A DNA stretch of 27,587 nt from an uncultured Eubacteriales bacterium (GCA_910579575.1 CAJTUM010000027.1:1-27587); one strand, 5' to 3'. Positions 14,617 to 22,799 are shown, numbered from the stretch's first letter. The notes: generated by a model not told the origin, from the letters alone. Numbers and translations are program-made.

Positions 14617-15620
14617 TAGTTATCAGCCTCCAGACAGACGAGATGGCAGATGCCCGGAATACTCTGACCCTGGTTGGCGGAGGTGGGGCTGAGCAAAGCG
14701 CCTGTGCCGCAAAACAGCGCCTTTTTGAGCACCTTTTGTTCCAGCGCTTTCAGCAGATAAGAGCAAAGCACCGCCGCCGAACAGCCGCAGCCCGAGCCGC
14801 CGGCATGGACGTCCTGATCGCCGTGGTAGAGCATGAGGCCGCAGTCGTCGTATACGGGTTTGATATCCACGTTGTCTCGTTGAAACAGGTCTATTACAAT
14901 CTGATGGCCCACCCGACCCAGGTCGCCGGTGACAATCAGGTCGTAATCGGTCGGGCAGGTTTTGGTGTCCTGGAAAAACCGGCTCAGGGTTTGATATGCC
15001 GAAAGGGCCATAGCCGCCCCCATATTGGCTTGAGCGGTGACGCCTGGGTCCGCAATGCGTCCTGGCGTAGCCCGCGTCACCTTCACCCCTTTGCCTCCCT
15101 TTTGCAGAATGACCGCTCCGGAGGCGGTGGCCGTCCATTGGGCGGTTTGAGGCCGCTGGCCGCCGTATTCCAGGGGATACCGATACTGCCGCTCAGCGGA
15201 ACAGAAATGGGAGGAGGTGATGGCGCAGGCCGTAGGCTCAAACGCGCCGTCCACCAGGCAGGCGGCCAGCAGCAGCCCCTCCGCCATAGTGGAGCAGGCG
15301 CCGTACAGGCCAAAAAAGGGCACGTTGCTGGGCCGCAGAGCGAAAGTCGTGCTGATGCACTGGTTGAGCAGATCGCCGCCCAAAATGCAGCCCAGCTGGG
15401 CGGCGGTCAAGCTGCCCTTGGCCAAAACCCGTTCCAGGGCCATGGAGGTCATGCGGCTTTCCGCCTTTTCCCAGCTCTGCTCTCCGAAGGTATTGTCGTC
15501 GCTGATATAATCAAAATCCCGGCTGAGGGGGCCTTCCCCCTCTTTTTTGCCCACCACAGAGGCATAAGAAAGCACTCGAGGCGGGTCTTCAAAGCAATAC
15601 GTGTTTCCGATTTTTTTCAT
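14616..15620 (-). CDS. spoVAD: Stage V sporulation protein AD (SpoVAD)
   Basis: A 334-residue soluble protein with the thiolase-like fold of SpoVAD. It opens with the family N terminus (KIGNTYCFEDPPRVLSYASVVG) and has the GACSTMAEGLLLAA segment where thiolases keep the catalytic Cys. SpoVAD binds dipicolinic acid and docks on the SpoVAC/AE channel. ATG 15620 has a GGAG-type site about nine bases upstream. It lies 40 bases after spoVAC and overlaps spoVAE by one base. Confidence 0.95.
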   Translation of the reverse strand: MKKIGNTYCFEDPPRVLSYASVVGKKEGEGPLSRDFDYISDDNTFGEQSWEKAESRMTSMALERVLAKGSLTAAQLGCILGGDLLNQCISTTFALRPSNVPFFGLYGACSTMAEGLLLAACLVDGAFEPTACAITSSHFCSAERQYRYPLEYGGQRPQTAQWTATASGAVILQKGGKGVKVTRATPGRIADPGVTAQANMGAAMALSAYQTLSRFFQDTKTCPTDYDLIVTGDLGRVGHQIVIDLFQRDNVDIKPVYDDCGLMLYHGDQDVHAGGSGCGCSAAVLCSYLLKALEQKVLKKALFCGTGALLSPTSANQGQSIPGICHLVCLEADN

Positions 15621-15660
15621 GACGTTTTCTCCACAATCCGGCTGAATCCCGGGAGTCGGG

Positions 15661-16101
15661 TCAACCCATAATATAATAGATCAGGCCGTAGACCACAGAG
15701 GCTGTCAGGCCGCAGGCCAGTACGGGGCCGGCGATGGTGAACATTTTGACGCAGGTGCCCAGCACAAGGCCCTCTGTCTTATATTCCACAGCCGGCGCCG
15801 CGATGGAATTGGCAAAGCCGGTGATGGGCACAATGGTGCCCGCGCCGGCGAATTTGGCGATTTTAGGATAGATATTGAGATCGGTCAGCAGCACGCCGAA
15901 AAAGACCAACGTAATGGACAAACAGGAGCTGACCGCTTTGTCGTCCAGCCCCCGGCTGATGAAATAGTTTTTCAGCCCCTGCCCCAGCGTGCAGATGGCT
16001 CCGCCCACCAAAAAGGCCAACAGCATATCTTTGAGCAGCGGCGAGCGGGGCGAGGCTTTCTGATAAATTTTTTTGTATTCTTGGTTTGTGATATTCTCCA
16101 T
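15661..16101 (-). CDS. spoVAC: Stage V sporulation protein AC (SpoVAC)
   Basis: A 146-residue membrane protein starting MENITNQEYKKIYQKASPRS, the typical SpoVAC N terminus, followed by about four helices and the conserved GAGTIVPITGFANSIAAPA segment. SpoVAC is the mechanosensitive channel component of the dipicolinic acid transporter. I use ATG 16101 (AAAGGG upstream) rather than the longer open frame to 16488, because a sigmaG-like promoter lies at 16145-16175 and the extra residues are low-complexity basic sequence. Confidence 0.94.
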   Translation of the reverse strand: MENITNQEYKKIYQKASPRSPLLKDMLLAFLVGGAICTLGQGLKNYFISRGLDDKAVSSCLSITLVFFGVLLTDLNIYPKIAKFAGAGTIVPITGFANSIAAPAVEYKTEGLVLGTCVKMFTIAGPVLACGLTASVVYGLIYYIMG

Positions 16102-16144
16102 AAGGCAACCCTTTCCGCCGGCTGTCCCGGCATGGATTTTGCCC

Positions 16145-16175
16145 TTAGTATCCCGCCGCGCCGCAAAAATATTCC
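16145..16175 (-). promoter_or_regulatory. SigmaG-like promoter of the spoVA operon
   Basis: On the minus strand GAATA (near 16174-16170) is followed 17-18 bases later by ATACTA (16151-16146), close to the known sigmaG pattern. It sits about 40 bases before spoVAC. The family is known to be expressed in the forespore from sigmaG promoters. Confidence 0.5.
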
Positions 16176-16357
16176 GCCCACATGGGCGAGCAAGATTTAA
16201 CGCCGATTGTATCGCTCGATACAGAGGCGAGAACAGGTTGCGATAAAATAGAAACCAGCCAAAAACTCTTTTTGTCGGCAAAAATCCGCCAGACGCCGCC
16301 TCGTTTCTTTGGCCGCGTCGCATATTCACAGCAGCCAAGGGAAAAACAGAACAGGAC
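16176..16357. other. Intergenic stretch upstream of spoVAC
   Basis: This lies between the sigmaG-like promoter and the terminator of the minus-strand membrane-protein gene. I see no supported gene or RNA. Confidence 0.5.
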
Positions 16358-16392
16358 GCAAAAAAAGAATCCCCTTCAGGGATTCTTTTTGC
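16358..16392 (-). terminator. Terminator of the membrane-protein gene at 16478
   Basis: GAATCCC/GGGATTC stem, extended by A/T pairs, followed on the minus strand by seven T. The plus strand also has five T, so it may act both ways. Confidence 0.75.
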
Positions 16393-16477
16393 ATTCCTAT
16401 GGAGGGCCTTTTCAGGTTGCGCTTGCAAAGGCTCAAAGGGATTTCGGATAGGGCGTTTTCTGGATTGTTTGCGCCGC

Positions 16478-17266
16478 TTAGGCTTCATGACTGCCCTTGA
16501 CAGGCGCGAGAGGCCAGAGCTGGGCGCAGAGTAAAGCCAGAAAAGCGGCCATAGACAGCAAATCCGCCGTGGAAAGATGGATATAGCCCTTGGTGAAAAA
16601 AGGAAGTAAATTGTCGCTGAGCAACACGGCGGTCAGCAAAAAAAGGCCCGTCAAGCAACAAAACAGCTGGAGCCGAGGCCGAGGCTTGCCGAAATGGACG
16701 GCGGCCGCGGCATAGAAGGCGAACATAACGGCAATATAGGCAAAAAGCTCGGCGGCAAAGCTGTAAATCAGCGGATTGGCGTTATTGGCCCGGTAAAAGG
16801 ACAAAAGCTGAAAAGCGGAATAAAACACAGGCGCCAACGCCAGAGGACCGGCGACTTCCGATTTGTCCGCCGTTTTGAAGCCGGCAAAAACCGCGCCGCC
16901 GCAGGCCAAGGCCAAAACGGCTTGCGCTATGGTCATGGCGGAAGAGCCTTGGGCAGCCAGGGAAAAGAAGGCCGCGCCCCCCGCCAGGATAAACAACAGG
17001 CTGGCGGCGGCTATCAAAACCTTGCAGGGCAGGCTTTGGGCCAGCTCCAGGTTCTTTGTCTGCTTTTTGCCCCAAAGCAGGCTGTAAACCAGCGCCAGAG
17101 CCGCGACGGCGGCCATCGCAGCGTAGGAAGCGCCGATCCACCCGGGGGAAACGGGGATGCCAGTGCCCGGGTCCACCGCCCGCTGAACGGCGGTATAACG
17201 CAGGCCGGCGGCGGCTATCCCCCCTGCCAAAGGCAAAAGATAGGTCAATAGCTTTCTTTTGTTCAT
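16478..17266 (-). CDS. Polytopic membrane protein of unknown function
   Basis: A 262-residue protein, almost entirely hydrophobic, with about seven helices separated by short charged loops (GKKQTKNLE, KTADKSE, FGKPRPRLQ). No catalytic motif or transporter signature is visible and I do not recognise the family. ATG 17266 has AAAAGGAG about eight bases upstream. It is transcribed alone toward spoVAC and ends at the terminator at 16358. Its position between spoVA and spoIID suggests a link to sporulation, but nothing in the sequence proves this. Confidence 0.7.
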   Translation of the reverse strand: MNKRKLLTYLLPLAGGIAAAGLRYTAVQRAVDPGTGIPVSPGWIGASYAAMAAVAALALVYSLLWGKKQTKNLELAQSLPCKVLIAAASLLFILAGGAAFFSLAAQGSSAMTIAQAVLALACGGAVFAGFKTADKSEVAGPLALAPVFYSAFQLLSFYRANNANPLIYSFAAELFAYIAVMFAFYAAAAVHFGKPRPRLQLFCCLTGLFLLTAVLLSDNLLPFFTKGYIHLSTADLLSMAAFLALLCAQLWPLAPVKGSHEA

Positions 17267-17300
17267 GAAAATGCTCCTTTTCCATAAGATATGTCCTCAG

Positions 17301-17319
17301 TTGGAGTGTGGAACTCCAA
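17301..17319. repeat. Short perfect hairpin upstream of the membrane-protein gene
   Basis: TTGGAGT (17301-17307) and ACTCCAA (17313-17319) around a five-base loop, between the membrane-protein start and the 39-bp repeats. Role unknown. Confidence 0.4.
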
Positions 17320-17344
17320 AATAAAATTTTTGATAACCATACTG

Positions 17345-17383
17345 GCCTGCGCCAGCCCCCTCCGGGACGGCGGAACGGCCTGC
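17345..17383. repeat. 39-bp direct repeat, copy 1
   Basis: Begins GCCTGCGCCAGCCCCCTCC and ends ACGGCCTGC; identical to 17401-17439. The two copies are 56 bases apart start to start. Confidence 0.85.
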
Positions 17384-17400
17384 TCCAAGACGAGGCCGCA

Positions 17401-17439
17401 GCCTGCGCCAGCCCCCTCCGGGACGGCGGAACGGCCTGC
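17401..17439. repeat. 39-bp direct repeat, copy 2
   Basis: Exact copy of 17345-17383. It lies about 115 bases before the spoIID start codon. No coding role is apparent. Confidence 0.85.
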
Positions 17440-17492
17440 GCCGACCTCCATCCAACCGCTTTATTGTAGCACATCCCGTTTCAAAAAAACAG

Positions 17493-17525
17493 GCATATCT
17501 TTGATCGGCGGGCGCATAAGGATAA
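17493..17525 (+). promoter_or_regulatory. Possible sigmaE-type promoter of spoIID
   Basis: GCATATC near 17493 and CATAAGGAT near 17515, separated by about 15 bases, loosely fit the sigmaE pattern. The location, 30-40 bases before the ribosome site of spoIID, is right; the sequence match is only partial. Confidence 0.3.
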
Positions 17526-17554
17526 ACAGCCCTGAAAAAAGGAGGAAAGAACCC

Positions 17555-18595
17555 ATGAAACGGTTGTTGACGGCGGCGATGATCGCGGCCCTATTGGCTT
17601 ATGGCCTGCCCTTGCTGACCTTGGGCATGAGCGGAGAAAAGGACAAGCAGACGGAAGAGGAGGCCGAGCAAGGGCAGGAAGCCCAAGCGGTCCAGAGCGA
17701 CCAGGCGACGCCGGTCTCCGCCCAGAGCTATGACGAAAAGACTCAAGTGACTGTGCTGGTTCATGGACAGGTGGAAACCATGCCCCTATCCCAGTATCTC
17801 CGAGGCGTGGTGGCCGCCGAGATGCCGGCCAGTTTCCCTCCCGAGGCGCTGAAAGCCCAAGCGGTGGCCGCCCGCACATATACCTTATATAAATTGCAGG
17901 CGTATCAACAAGGGGTGGATATTCCCGAAAGCCATATGGGCGCTCAGCTTTGCGACGATTTCAGCCATTGCAAGGCTTATGTGGATCTGGACCAAGTGGA
18001 ACAAAGCCTTTGGGGAGAAGACGCGGCGGAATATCGCGCGGCCATCGACAGCGCTGTGGGCGACACTGACGGCATGGCGGTCACTTACCAGGGCGAACCC
18101 ATCGCGGCGGTATTTCACGCCGCATCCTCCGGCCAGACGGAAGACGCTCTGGACGTCTGGGGCGCCAGCCACCCCTATCTGACCAGCGTAGAAAGCCCCG
18201 GCGAGCAGGATTGTCCCAAATATCAGGGACAGGTTTCCATCGCGCCCAGCCAATTTGCCGAAATATTTTTGGAGGCCCACCCCGAAGCGGATTTCAGCCA
18301 GCCGGCGGATACCTGGTTTCGAGATTCCAACCGCAGCCAGAGCGGCGGCGTTATCAATGTGTCGGTGGGCGGCGTGCGGGTCAGCGGTGCCGAGGTTCGG
18401 AGCCTGCTGGGCCTCAATTCCACCAATTTCACCCTCCAGGCGTCGGAAGAAGCCTTGGTCTTTTCTACTTTGGGTTACGGCCATGGGGTGGGTCTGAGCC
18501 AATATGGCGCCCGCGCTCTGGCTTTGGAGGGAAAAAGCTTCAGCGATATTCTAAAATGGTATTATCAGGGGACTGAAATCGCCATCAAGGGCTGA
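17555..18595 (+). CDS. spoIID: Stage II sporulation protein D (SpoIID)
   Basis: A 346-residue protein with an N-terminal membrane anchor (about 5-25), a charged Gln/Glu-rich spacer (about 28-60) and the SpoIID lytic transglycosylase domain. Conserved blocks are LSQYLRGVVAAEMPASFPPE (catalytic Glu about 89), AQAVAARTYTLY, then HAASSGQTEDALDVWG and the C-terminal GYGHGVGLSQYGARALA. SpoIID is made in the mother cell and, with SpoIIP and SpoIIM, digests peptidoglycan during engulfment. ATG 17555 has AAGGAGG upstream; the open frame runs back to 17291 through the direct repeats, which I reject as non-coding. spoIIQ follows. Confidence 0.95.
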   Translation: MKRLLTAAMIAALLAYGLPLLTLGMSGEKDKQTEEEAEQGQEAQAVQSDQATPVSAQSYDEKTQVTVLVHGQVETMPLSQYLRGVVAAEMPASFPPEALKAQAVAARTYTLYKLQAYQQGVDIPESHMGAQLCDDFSHCKAYVDLDQVEQSLWGEDAAEYRAAIDSAVGDTDGMAVTYQGEPIAAVFHAASSGQTEDALDVWGASHPYLTSVESPGEQDCPKYQGQVSIAPSQFAEIFLEAHPEADFSQPADTWFRDSNRSQSGGVINVSVGGVRVSGAEVRSLLGLNSTNFTLQASEEALVFSTLGYGHGVGLSQYGARALALEGKSFSDILKWYYQGTEIAIKG

Positions 18596-18648
18596 AACCG
18601 CCCTTAGAATCGTTTGAAAAACCCAGGCGTTGTCCGCCCCTTTCGCTG

Positions 18649-18678
18649 GTATAGACTGGCCTGACCATGGCAATACTA
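18649..18678 (+). promoter_or_regulatory. SigmaF-like promoter of spoIIQ
   Basis: GTATA (18649-18653) and GGCAATACTA (18669-18678) fit the sigmaF boxes GYWTA and GGNRANANTW at every position, with a 15-base spacer (usual 16). The predicted start is about 18684, at the ribosome site itself. Confidence 0.65.
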
Positions 18679-18698
18679 CCAGCGGAGGTGCTAATGAT

Positions 18699-19493
18699 AT
18701 GCAGCAGAAAAATTCAGGATGGATGGACAAAGTATCCGACTTTGTCGCCGGAAAAGGGTTTTACATTGTCCTTGCCCTGTGTGCCGCGGCCATCGGGGTT
18801 TCGGGTTATGTATTGTTTTTCACGGGCGGCGACGAGGAATTTGTGGATGAGCCCTTGCAGATCAGCGGCGCGGTGAACGACGCCGTCCAGACGCCGGCCG
18901 TCCAACAAAACGAGCAGACGGAACAGCCTGCCCAACAGCAGGAGACGATGCCTAAGCCGGCGGACAACCCGTCCCGGTCCGACGAAACGTCTGAAAAGAA
19001 AAAAGAAACCGCCGCCGCGGCCAGCGCTCAAGCGCCGGTAGAGCAGGCGGAGCAGACCGCCGCGCCCAAGGCCGAAACGTTTATCAGCCCTGTGCAAAAC
19101 GGCCAGGTGCTGCGGGAGTTTTCCGGCGACGAGCTGGTGAAGGATGAAACGATGGGCGATTGGCGCGTTCACAACGGCGTGGACATCGCCTGCGACGACG
19201 GCGGCAAGGTCTGCGCCATTGGCGACGGCACTGTGACTGATATCTTTTTTGACGAGCAGACCGGCTACTGCCTGACCATCGACCATGGAAACGGCCTGAC
19301 CAGCACGCTGCGAGGCTTGATGAAAAACGCCACGGTCAAAGAGGGCGATTCGGTAAAAATGGGCGCCGTGGTGGGCGGCGGCGGCAGCACGATGGCGGTG
19401 GAAAGCAAAATGGCTCCTCATATCCACCTGGAGGTGGCCCAAGACGGGAAACTGATCGACCCCATGTCGATTTTGTCTTCCGCAAAGCAATAA
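18699..19493 (+). CDS. spoIIQ: SpoIIQ-like M23 peptidase of the forespore membrane
   Basis: A 264-residue protein: membrane helix about 22-42, a long Gln/Glu/Ala/Pro spacer (about 60-125), and a C-terminal LytM/M23 domain. Zinc ligands are complete: His158 and Asp162 in HNGVD, and His241/His243 in HIH. Bacillus SpoIIQ has lost a ligand and is inactive, whereas clostridial SpoIIQ keeps them, so this one may bind zinc. SpoIIQ pairs with mother-cell SpoIIIAH across the septum during engulfment. I choose ATG 18699 with GGAGGTG about ten bases upstream; the longer frame from 18630 would include the promoter. A terminator follows. Confidence 0.9.
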   Translation: MQQKNSGWMDKVSDFVAGKGFYIVLALCAAAIGVSGYVLFFTGGDEEFVDEPLQISGAVNDAVQTPAVQQNEQTEQPAQQQETMPKPADNPSRSDETSEKKKETAAAASAQAPVEQAEQTAAPKAETFISPVQNGQVLREFSGDELVKDETMGDWRVHNGVDIACDDGGKVCAIGDGTVTDIFFDEQTGYCLTIDHGNGLTSTLRGLMKNATVKEGDSVKMGAVVGGGGSTMAVESKMAPHIHLEVAQDGKLIDPMSILSSAKQ

Positions 19494-19514
19494 ATCAGTA
19501 TTCGCCATAGCAAA

Positions 19515-19547
19515 CAGGAGACGGCCTCGAGTCGTCTCCTATTTTTT
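19515..19547 (+). terminator. spoIIQ terminator
   Basis: AGGAGACG (19516-19523) pairs with CGTCTCCT (19533-19540), followed by A and six T. Confidence 0.88.
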
Positions 19548-19594
19548 GCATATGTTTCAATACAGCCGCCGCAATTTTATTTTCAAATCCCCAT

Positions 19595-19622
19595 TTCCTT
19601 CTGCTCAGAAATGTGATACAAT
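19595..19622 (+). promoter_or_regulatory. Possible promoter of the NYN-domain gene
   Basis: TTCCTT (19595-19600), 16 bases, TACAAT (19617-19622). The leader of about 155 bases contains a compact hairpin, CGCGCC-TGCC-GGCGCG near 19651. Confidence 0.4.
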
Positions 19623-19782
19623 TTTATTAAAGCCTTACCAGGGGCGAAACGCGCCTGCCGGCGCGAAGCGATTTTTCGGCAAAAATTCCACCGCCCTGCG
19701 GCAATCTTATCGTTTTCCACAAAATGAGGAGCACGGACGCCTTGCAATACGCCCTGTCATCCTTCGCAGAAAGGAGTAATTT

Positions 19783-21372
19783 ATGTCTGACCTGTATCGC
19801 TTCCGACCAACGGAAGAACCGCGCCTGAATGAAGAACAAGGGTCAAGCCGGTTTTCGGACGGATATGCGCTCGAGACCCAAGAAGAAGAGCGCGAGTCAG
19901 AGGAAACCCTTGTTCCGCTTGAGCCCGAGGCCGCCGGCGCGGCGGGGTTCCTCCGGGAAGAGGAACCAGAACCTATCGTGGGAAAAGGTCTGGCGGAGGG
20001 AGCCGCCGGCGAAGAAACCATCCCTCGAAACTATTACCGGGACAGCACTTATACCATTGTATCTCTGGTATCTTATCTACTTGGCGTGCCCAAACGGATT
20101 TTTGAAAACGAGCATGAACCGCCCAAAATGGAATTTTACAACAAATTAGAGTTGGATAAAAACGCCCGGATTGTTCGAAATCTGTGCATTCTGCGCACTG
20201 CAATCGAGCGAAATTTCGGCCAGATCAACGACCAGATGACCCACAATTATCGCAGCCTGGCGACTTTGACCGACCTGGTGCCCCAAGATTGCGTCATGCA
20301 GCTGGTAAACGACGGCATTCACATCATTAAATCGGGCAAGCAGAAGCTGAATCAATATATCATCGATATCAACCGCACTCTGTCCGACCGAATTAACAAC
20401 TGTAAGGATCTGTTCCCCTTGTGGGTGGATTGGAAATATATCCGCGACATTTTTATCATGCCCAACGGGCTGACGGAATCCGGCATCCGAGCGGCGGCAG
20501 ACCTCTATTATACCCATAAAAGCAATTATCCTTATCAGGTATATATGAATTGGCCCCCCTCCAACGAGGGGAATATTCTTTATAACGACAAAAAATTCGT
20601 CACCTTGCTCTACCGTTGGCATGACGACGAGTTTATCGATATCAGCAAGGTTTCCAACGTAGGCGTCCTGACTAGGGGCAATATCTACGATTTTTTGGAC
20701 GACAGCATGAACGTGGTATTGGTAGTGGACTGCGAAAATTCCGATCCATACAAGCTGTGCGCTGTACTGAAGAATTTGGACGCGGACAACCTGGAGAAAA
20801 TCCGCAAAATCATGCTGTACGACGACCCCCATACCGCTGTGGCCTGGCGGATTTTAGAGAACTTTACCTCCATTCCAGTGGAACATATCATGAACGAGCG
20901 GGTCAAGCAGAATAAATCTCTGGTGGATATCAGCCTTACAGCCGGGGTTTGCCGAGAATTTTATCAGAATCGCGTGGATTCCTTTGTGCTGCTTTCCAGC
21001 GATTCCGATTATTGGGGCTTGATTTCCGCCCTGCCGGCGGCCCAATTTTTGGTGATGGTGGAGCGAGAAAAATGCGGTCCTGATATCAAGACCGCGCTTT
21101 CCAACTCCGGCATTTTTTATTGTTTTATCGACGATTTTTATTCGGGCGACAGCGGCGATATCAAGCTGATGGCTTTGACCCAAGAGATTTACCGCTATCT
21201 GGACCAGCGGGTCCGCCTGAACGTCAACGATATGCTGGCCGACGCCTTCCGCGCCACCCGCATTGAAATGTCTGAGGCTGAGCGGCAGCAATTTTATCAA
21301 AAATACATCCGCCCCATGAACATCGTCATCCAACCCGACGGCCAGGTCAAATTCCAGCTCCAGGGCAAATAA
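19783..21372 (+). CDS. NYN-domain protein with long N-terminal regions
   Basis: A 529-residue soluble protein. Residues 1-80 are acidic and probably disordered. About 85-280 is a helical region with no family I recognise. About 310-440 is a NYN/PIN-like nuclease domain: VVLVVDCENSD (Asp316) and VLLSSDSDYWGL (Asp407, Asp409) are the metal-binding acidic positions. NYN domains usually cleave or process RNA. The C terminus is helical and ends with QPDGQVKFQLQGK. ATG 19783 has AAAGGAG six bases upstream. It is a single-gene unit. Target and role are unknown. Confidence 0.82.
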   Translation: MSDLYRFRPTEEPRLNEEQGSSRFSDGYALETQEEERESEETLVPLEPEAAGAAGFLREEEPEPIVGKGLAEGAAGEETIPRNYYRDSTYTIVSLVSYLLGVPKRIFENEHEPPKMEFYNKLELDKNARIVRNLCILRTAIERNFGQINDQMTHNYRSLATLTDLVPQDCVMQLVNDGIHIIKSGKQKLNQYIIDINRTLSDRINNCKDLFPLWVDWKYIRDIFIMPNGLTESGIRAAADLYYTHKSNYPYQVYMNWPPSNEGNILYNDKKFVTLLYRWHDDEFIDISKVSNVGVLTRGNIYDFLDDSMNVVLVVDCENSDPYKLCAVLKNLDADNLEKIRKIMLYDDPHTAVAWRILENFTSIPVEHIMNERVKQNKSLVDISLTAGVCREFYQNRVDSFVLLSSDSDYWGLISALPAAQFLVMVEREKCGPDIKTALSNSGIFYCFIDDFYSGDSGDIKLMALTQEIYRYLDQRVRLNVNDMLADAFRATRIEMSEAERQQFYQKYIRPMNIVIQPDGQVKFQLQGK

Positions 21373-21447
21373 AAACCTTAGGTCGCTCTCTGTAGGGAAA
21401 ACGACACGAAAAATTACTGAATTACTGATTAAAAAAATTTGATACAA

Positions 21448-21478
21448 AATCGGCGTGACCATTGAGGTCACGCCGATT
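21448..21478. terminator. Terminator between the NYN gene and the methyltransferase gene
   Basis: Perfect 13-bp stem (21448-21460 with 21466-21478), five-base loop. On the minus strand it is followed by TTTGT and then a T-rich run, so it best serves the methyltransferase gene. Confidence 0.75.
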
Positions 21479-21502
21479 CTCAGTTCGTATATGAACGAAC
21501 CA

Positions 21503-22147
21503 CTATTCCGTTTTTGCCACCGTATGGTTTTTATAAGTATTCCAAGTGGGCTCATAATTGGGAACTGCCTGATCGCCCCACATATCCCATCCTTCACGCG
21601 ATCCACGAGCAAATAATTCAATCCGATTAGGCAAACTGCAAGCCTCAATAATCGGAATGATCTCATCTGGCTTTCTGCTATGTTCGCGCTTTCGGGATCT
21701 GATTAGATTAATCTGCGAACGAGCTGGAGACAACGTCCGATTAGGCGCGCTGTTCTTTTTTATACCAAAAAGAAGGAGCTCAGTGACATTGCGAAAATAA
21801 AAACCCACGCCTCTCCCATCAGGCAAACCGTCTTTACGGACCTTTTCCCAAACAACATTCCCTTTATATTCAAATCCCCAAGCGTCCATCACAGCCAAAC
21901 CTTCTGGAAGTAACGCATTGGGAATCCACAGGTATAAATGCGCCTTATTATCTGCTATTGCTGGAATCGGCAGCGCCTTGATATCTGCCAGCGACATCGT
22001 TTTATATCGCGTCAGCCTTTTGTGCTCAGGGGCCACTTTGCCGGTGCGGTTCTGAAATTGCCAAGGCGGATCGGCATAGATAGTGTTATATTTTTTTCCG
22101 TTTGTAAAGGTTAATAGGTCTTTTGCCGTAACCTCTAAACTATTCAT
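21503..22147 (-). CDS. MT-A70-family DNA adenine methyltransferase (type II system)
   Basis: A 214-residue protein with the catalytic motif DPPW at residues 26-29 and the surrounding NTIYADPPWQF typical of MT-A70 N6-adenine methyltransferases, then AHLYLWIPNALLPEGL and VVWEK. The C terminus contains KPDEIIPIIEAC and RIELFARG, the usual SAM-site end. It would protect host sites from the endonuclease encoded just upstream, whose gene it overlaps by eight bases. ATG 22147. AT-rich codon use differs from the flanking genes, so the pair looks acquired. The target sequence cannot be read from the protein. Confidence 0.9.
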   Translation of the reverse strand: MNSLEVTAKDLLTFTNGKKYNTIYADPPWQFQNRTGKVAPEHKRLTRYKTMSLADIKALPIPAIADNKAHLYLWIPNALLPEGLAVMDAWGFEYKGNVVWEKVRKDGLPDGRGVGFYFRNVTELLLFGIKKNSAPNRTLSPARSQINLIRSRKREHSRKPDEIIPIIEACSLPNRIELFARGSREGWDMWGDQAVPNYEPTWNTYKNHTVAKTE

Positions 22148-22799
22148 ATCCGCTGACGCACTCCTTTTTTATGCCAATTGCTAAGATCGGACAGCCGCCG
22201 TTTCGTCTGCTATCAAGGCGATACAGCAGTTTTCCCATCCAGGTAGTTGACGCTCCATATTTGGCCATAATGCCTATATCTTTAAAAATCTCATTTAATT
22301 CTTCCGCTCTGGTGACAATAACTCCAACATCAATTAATCCGCAATCGAAATATGTTCGCATAGCAAGTAAATCACGGTCAAAAGTCTGGTCTTTACTGTT
22401 CCATTCCAGATCGAAAGCAACCTTATTCTTTAGAAAATCTATATTATGCCCATCAATATAACCCCTAATCGTTTCTATCTCAAACGGCTCATCTGAAAAG
22501 CGTCCCCTGCGTTGAGCTGTCTGCCGGGGATATTTTTTTACAATTAAATCCCCCGAAATGCGGATTTCCCGCCACCCATAAGGATATAAAACATCATCAA
22601 ATTTCTTTGGAACCGGAGATTCATTCCCTCCTGCTTTAGAAATATCATTTAGAGTTAATTTCAGCTGTCTTAAAGTTTCCTGTATTTCTTTCCACTCCCC
22701 CGGAAAACTTTCGTGTAGTATTTCTAAAGCATGTCCATAATCAAAAAATTCATACTTAGATTGAATATCCAAATCGATATATTTTTTATTTGCGATCAT
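22140..22799 (-). CDS. BglII/BstYI-like type II restriction endonuclease
   Basis: A 219-residue protein resembling the BglII/BstYI group, whose known members cut GATC-centred sites (AGATCT, RGATCY). The likely catalytic region is IDFLKNKVAFDLEWNSKDQ (about 120-138), with Asp121, Asp130, Glu132 and Lys136, followed by FDRDLLAMRTYFDCGLIDVGV. As I recall the group, an E-x-E/Q pair is common at 130-132; here the first residue is Asp. ATG 22799 has GAAGG about nine bases upstream. It is the first gene of the pair and overlaps the methyltransferase gene. No control (C-protein) gene is present. Confidence 0.82.
   Translation of the reverse strand: MIANKKYIDLDIQSKYEFFDYGHALEILHESFPGEWKEIQETLRQLKLTLNDISKAGGNESPVPKKFDDVLYPYGWREIRISGDLIVKKYPRQTAQRRGRFSDEPFEIETIRGYIDGHNIDFLKNKVAFDLEWNSKDQTFDRDLLAMRTYFDCGLIDVGVIVTRAEELNEIFKDIGIMAKYGASTTWMGKLLYRLDSRRNGGCPILAIGIKKECVSGYE

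Noticed and set aside
16102..16488. N-terminal extension of SpoVAC
   Set aside because: SpoVAC normally starts at the MENIT-type N terminus, and a sigmaG-like promoter lies inside the extension.
17291..17554. N-terminal extension of SpoIID through the 39-bp repeats
   Set aside because: A strong ribosome site and the usual SpoIID membrane anchor begin at 17555; the extension merely translates repeats.
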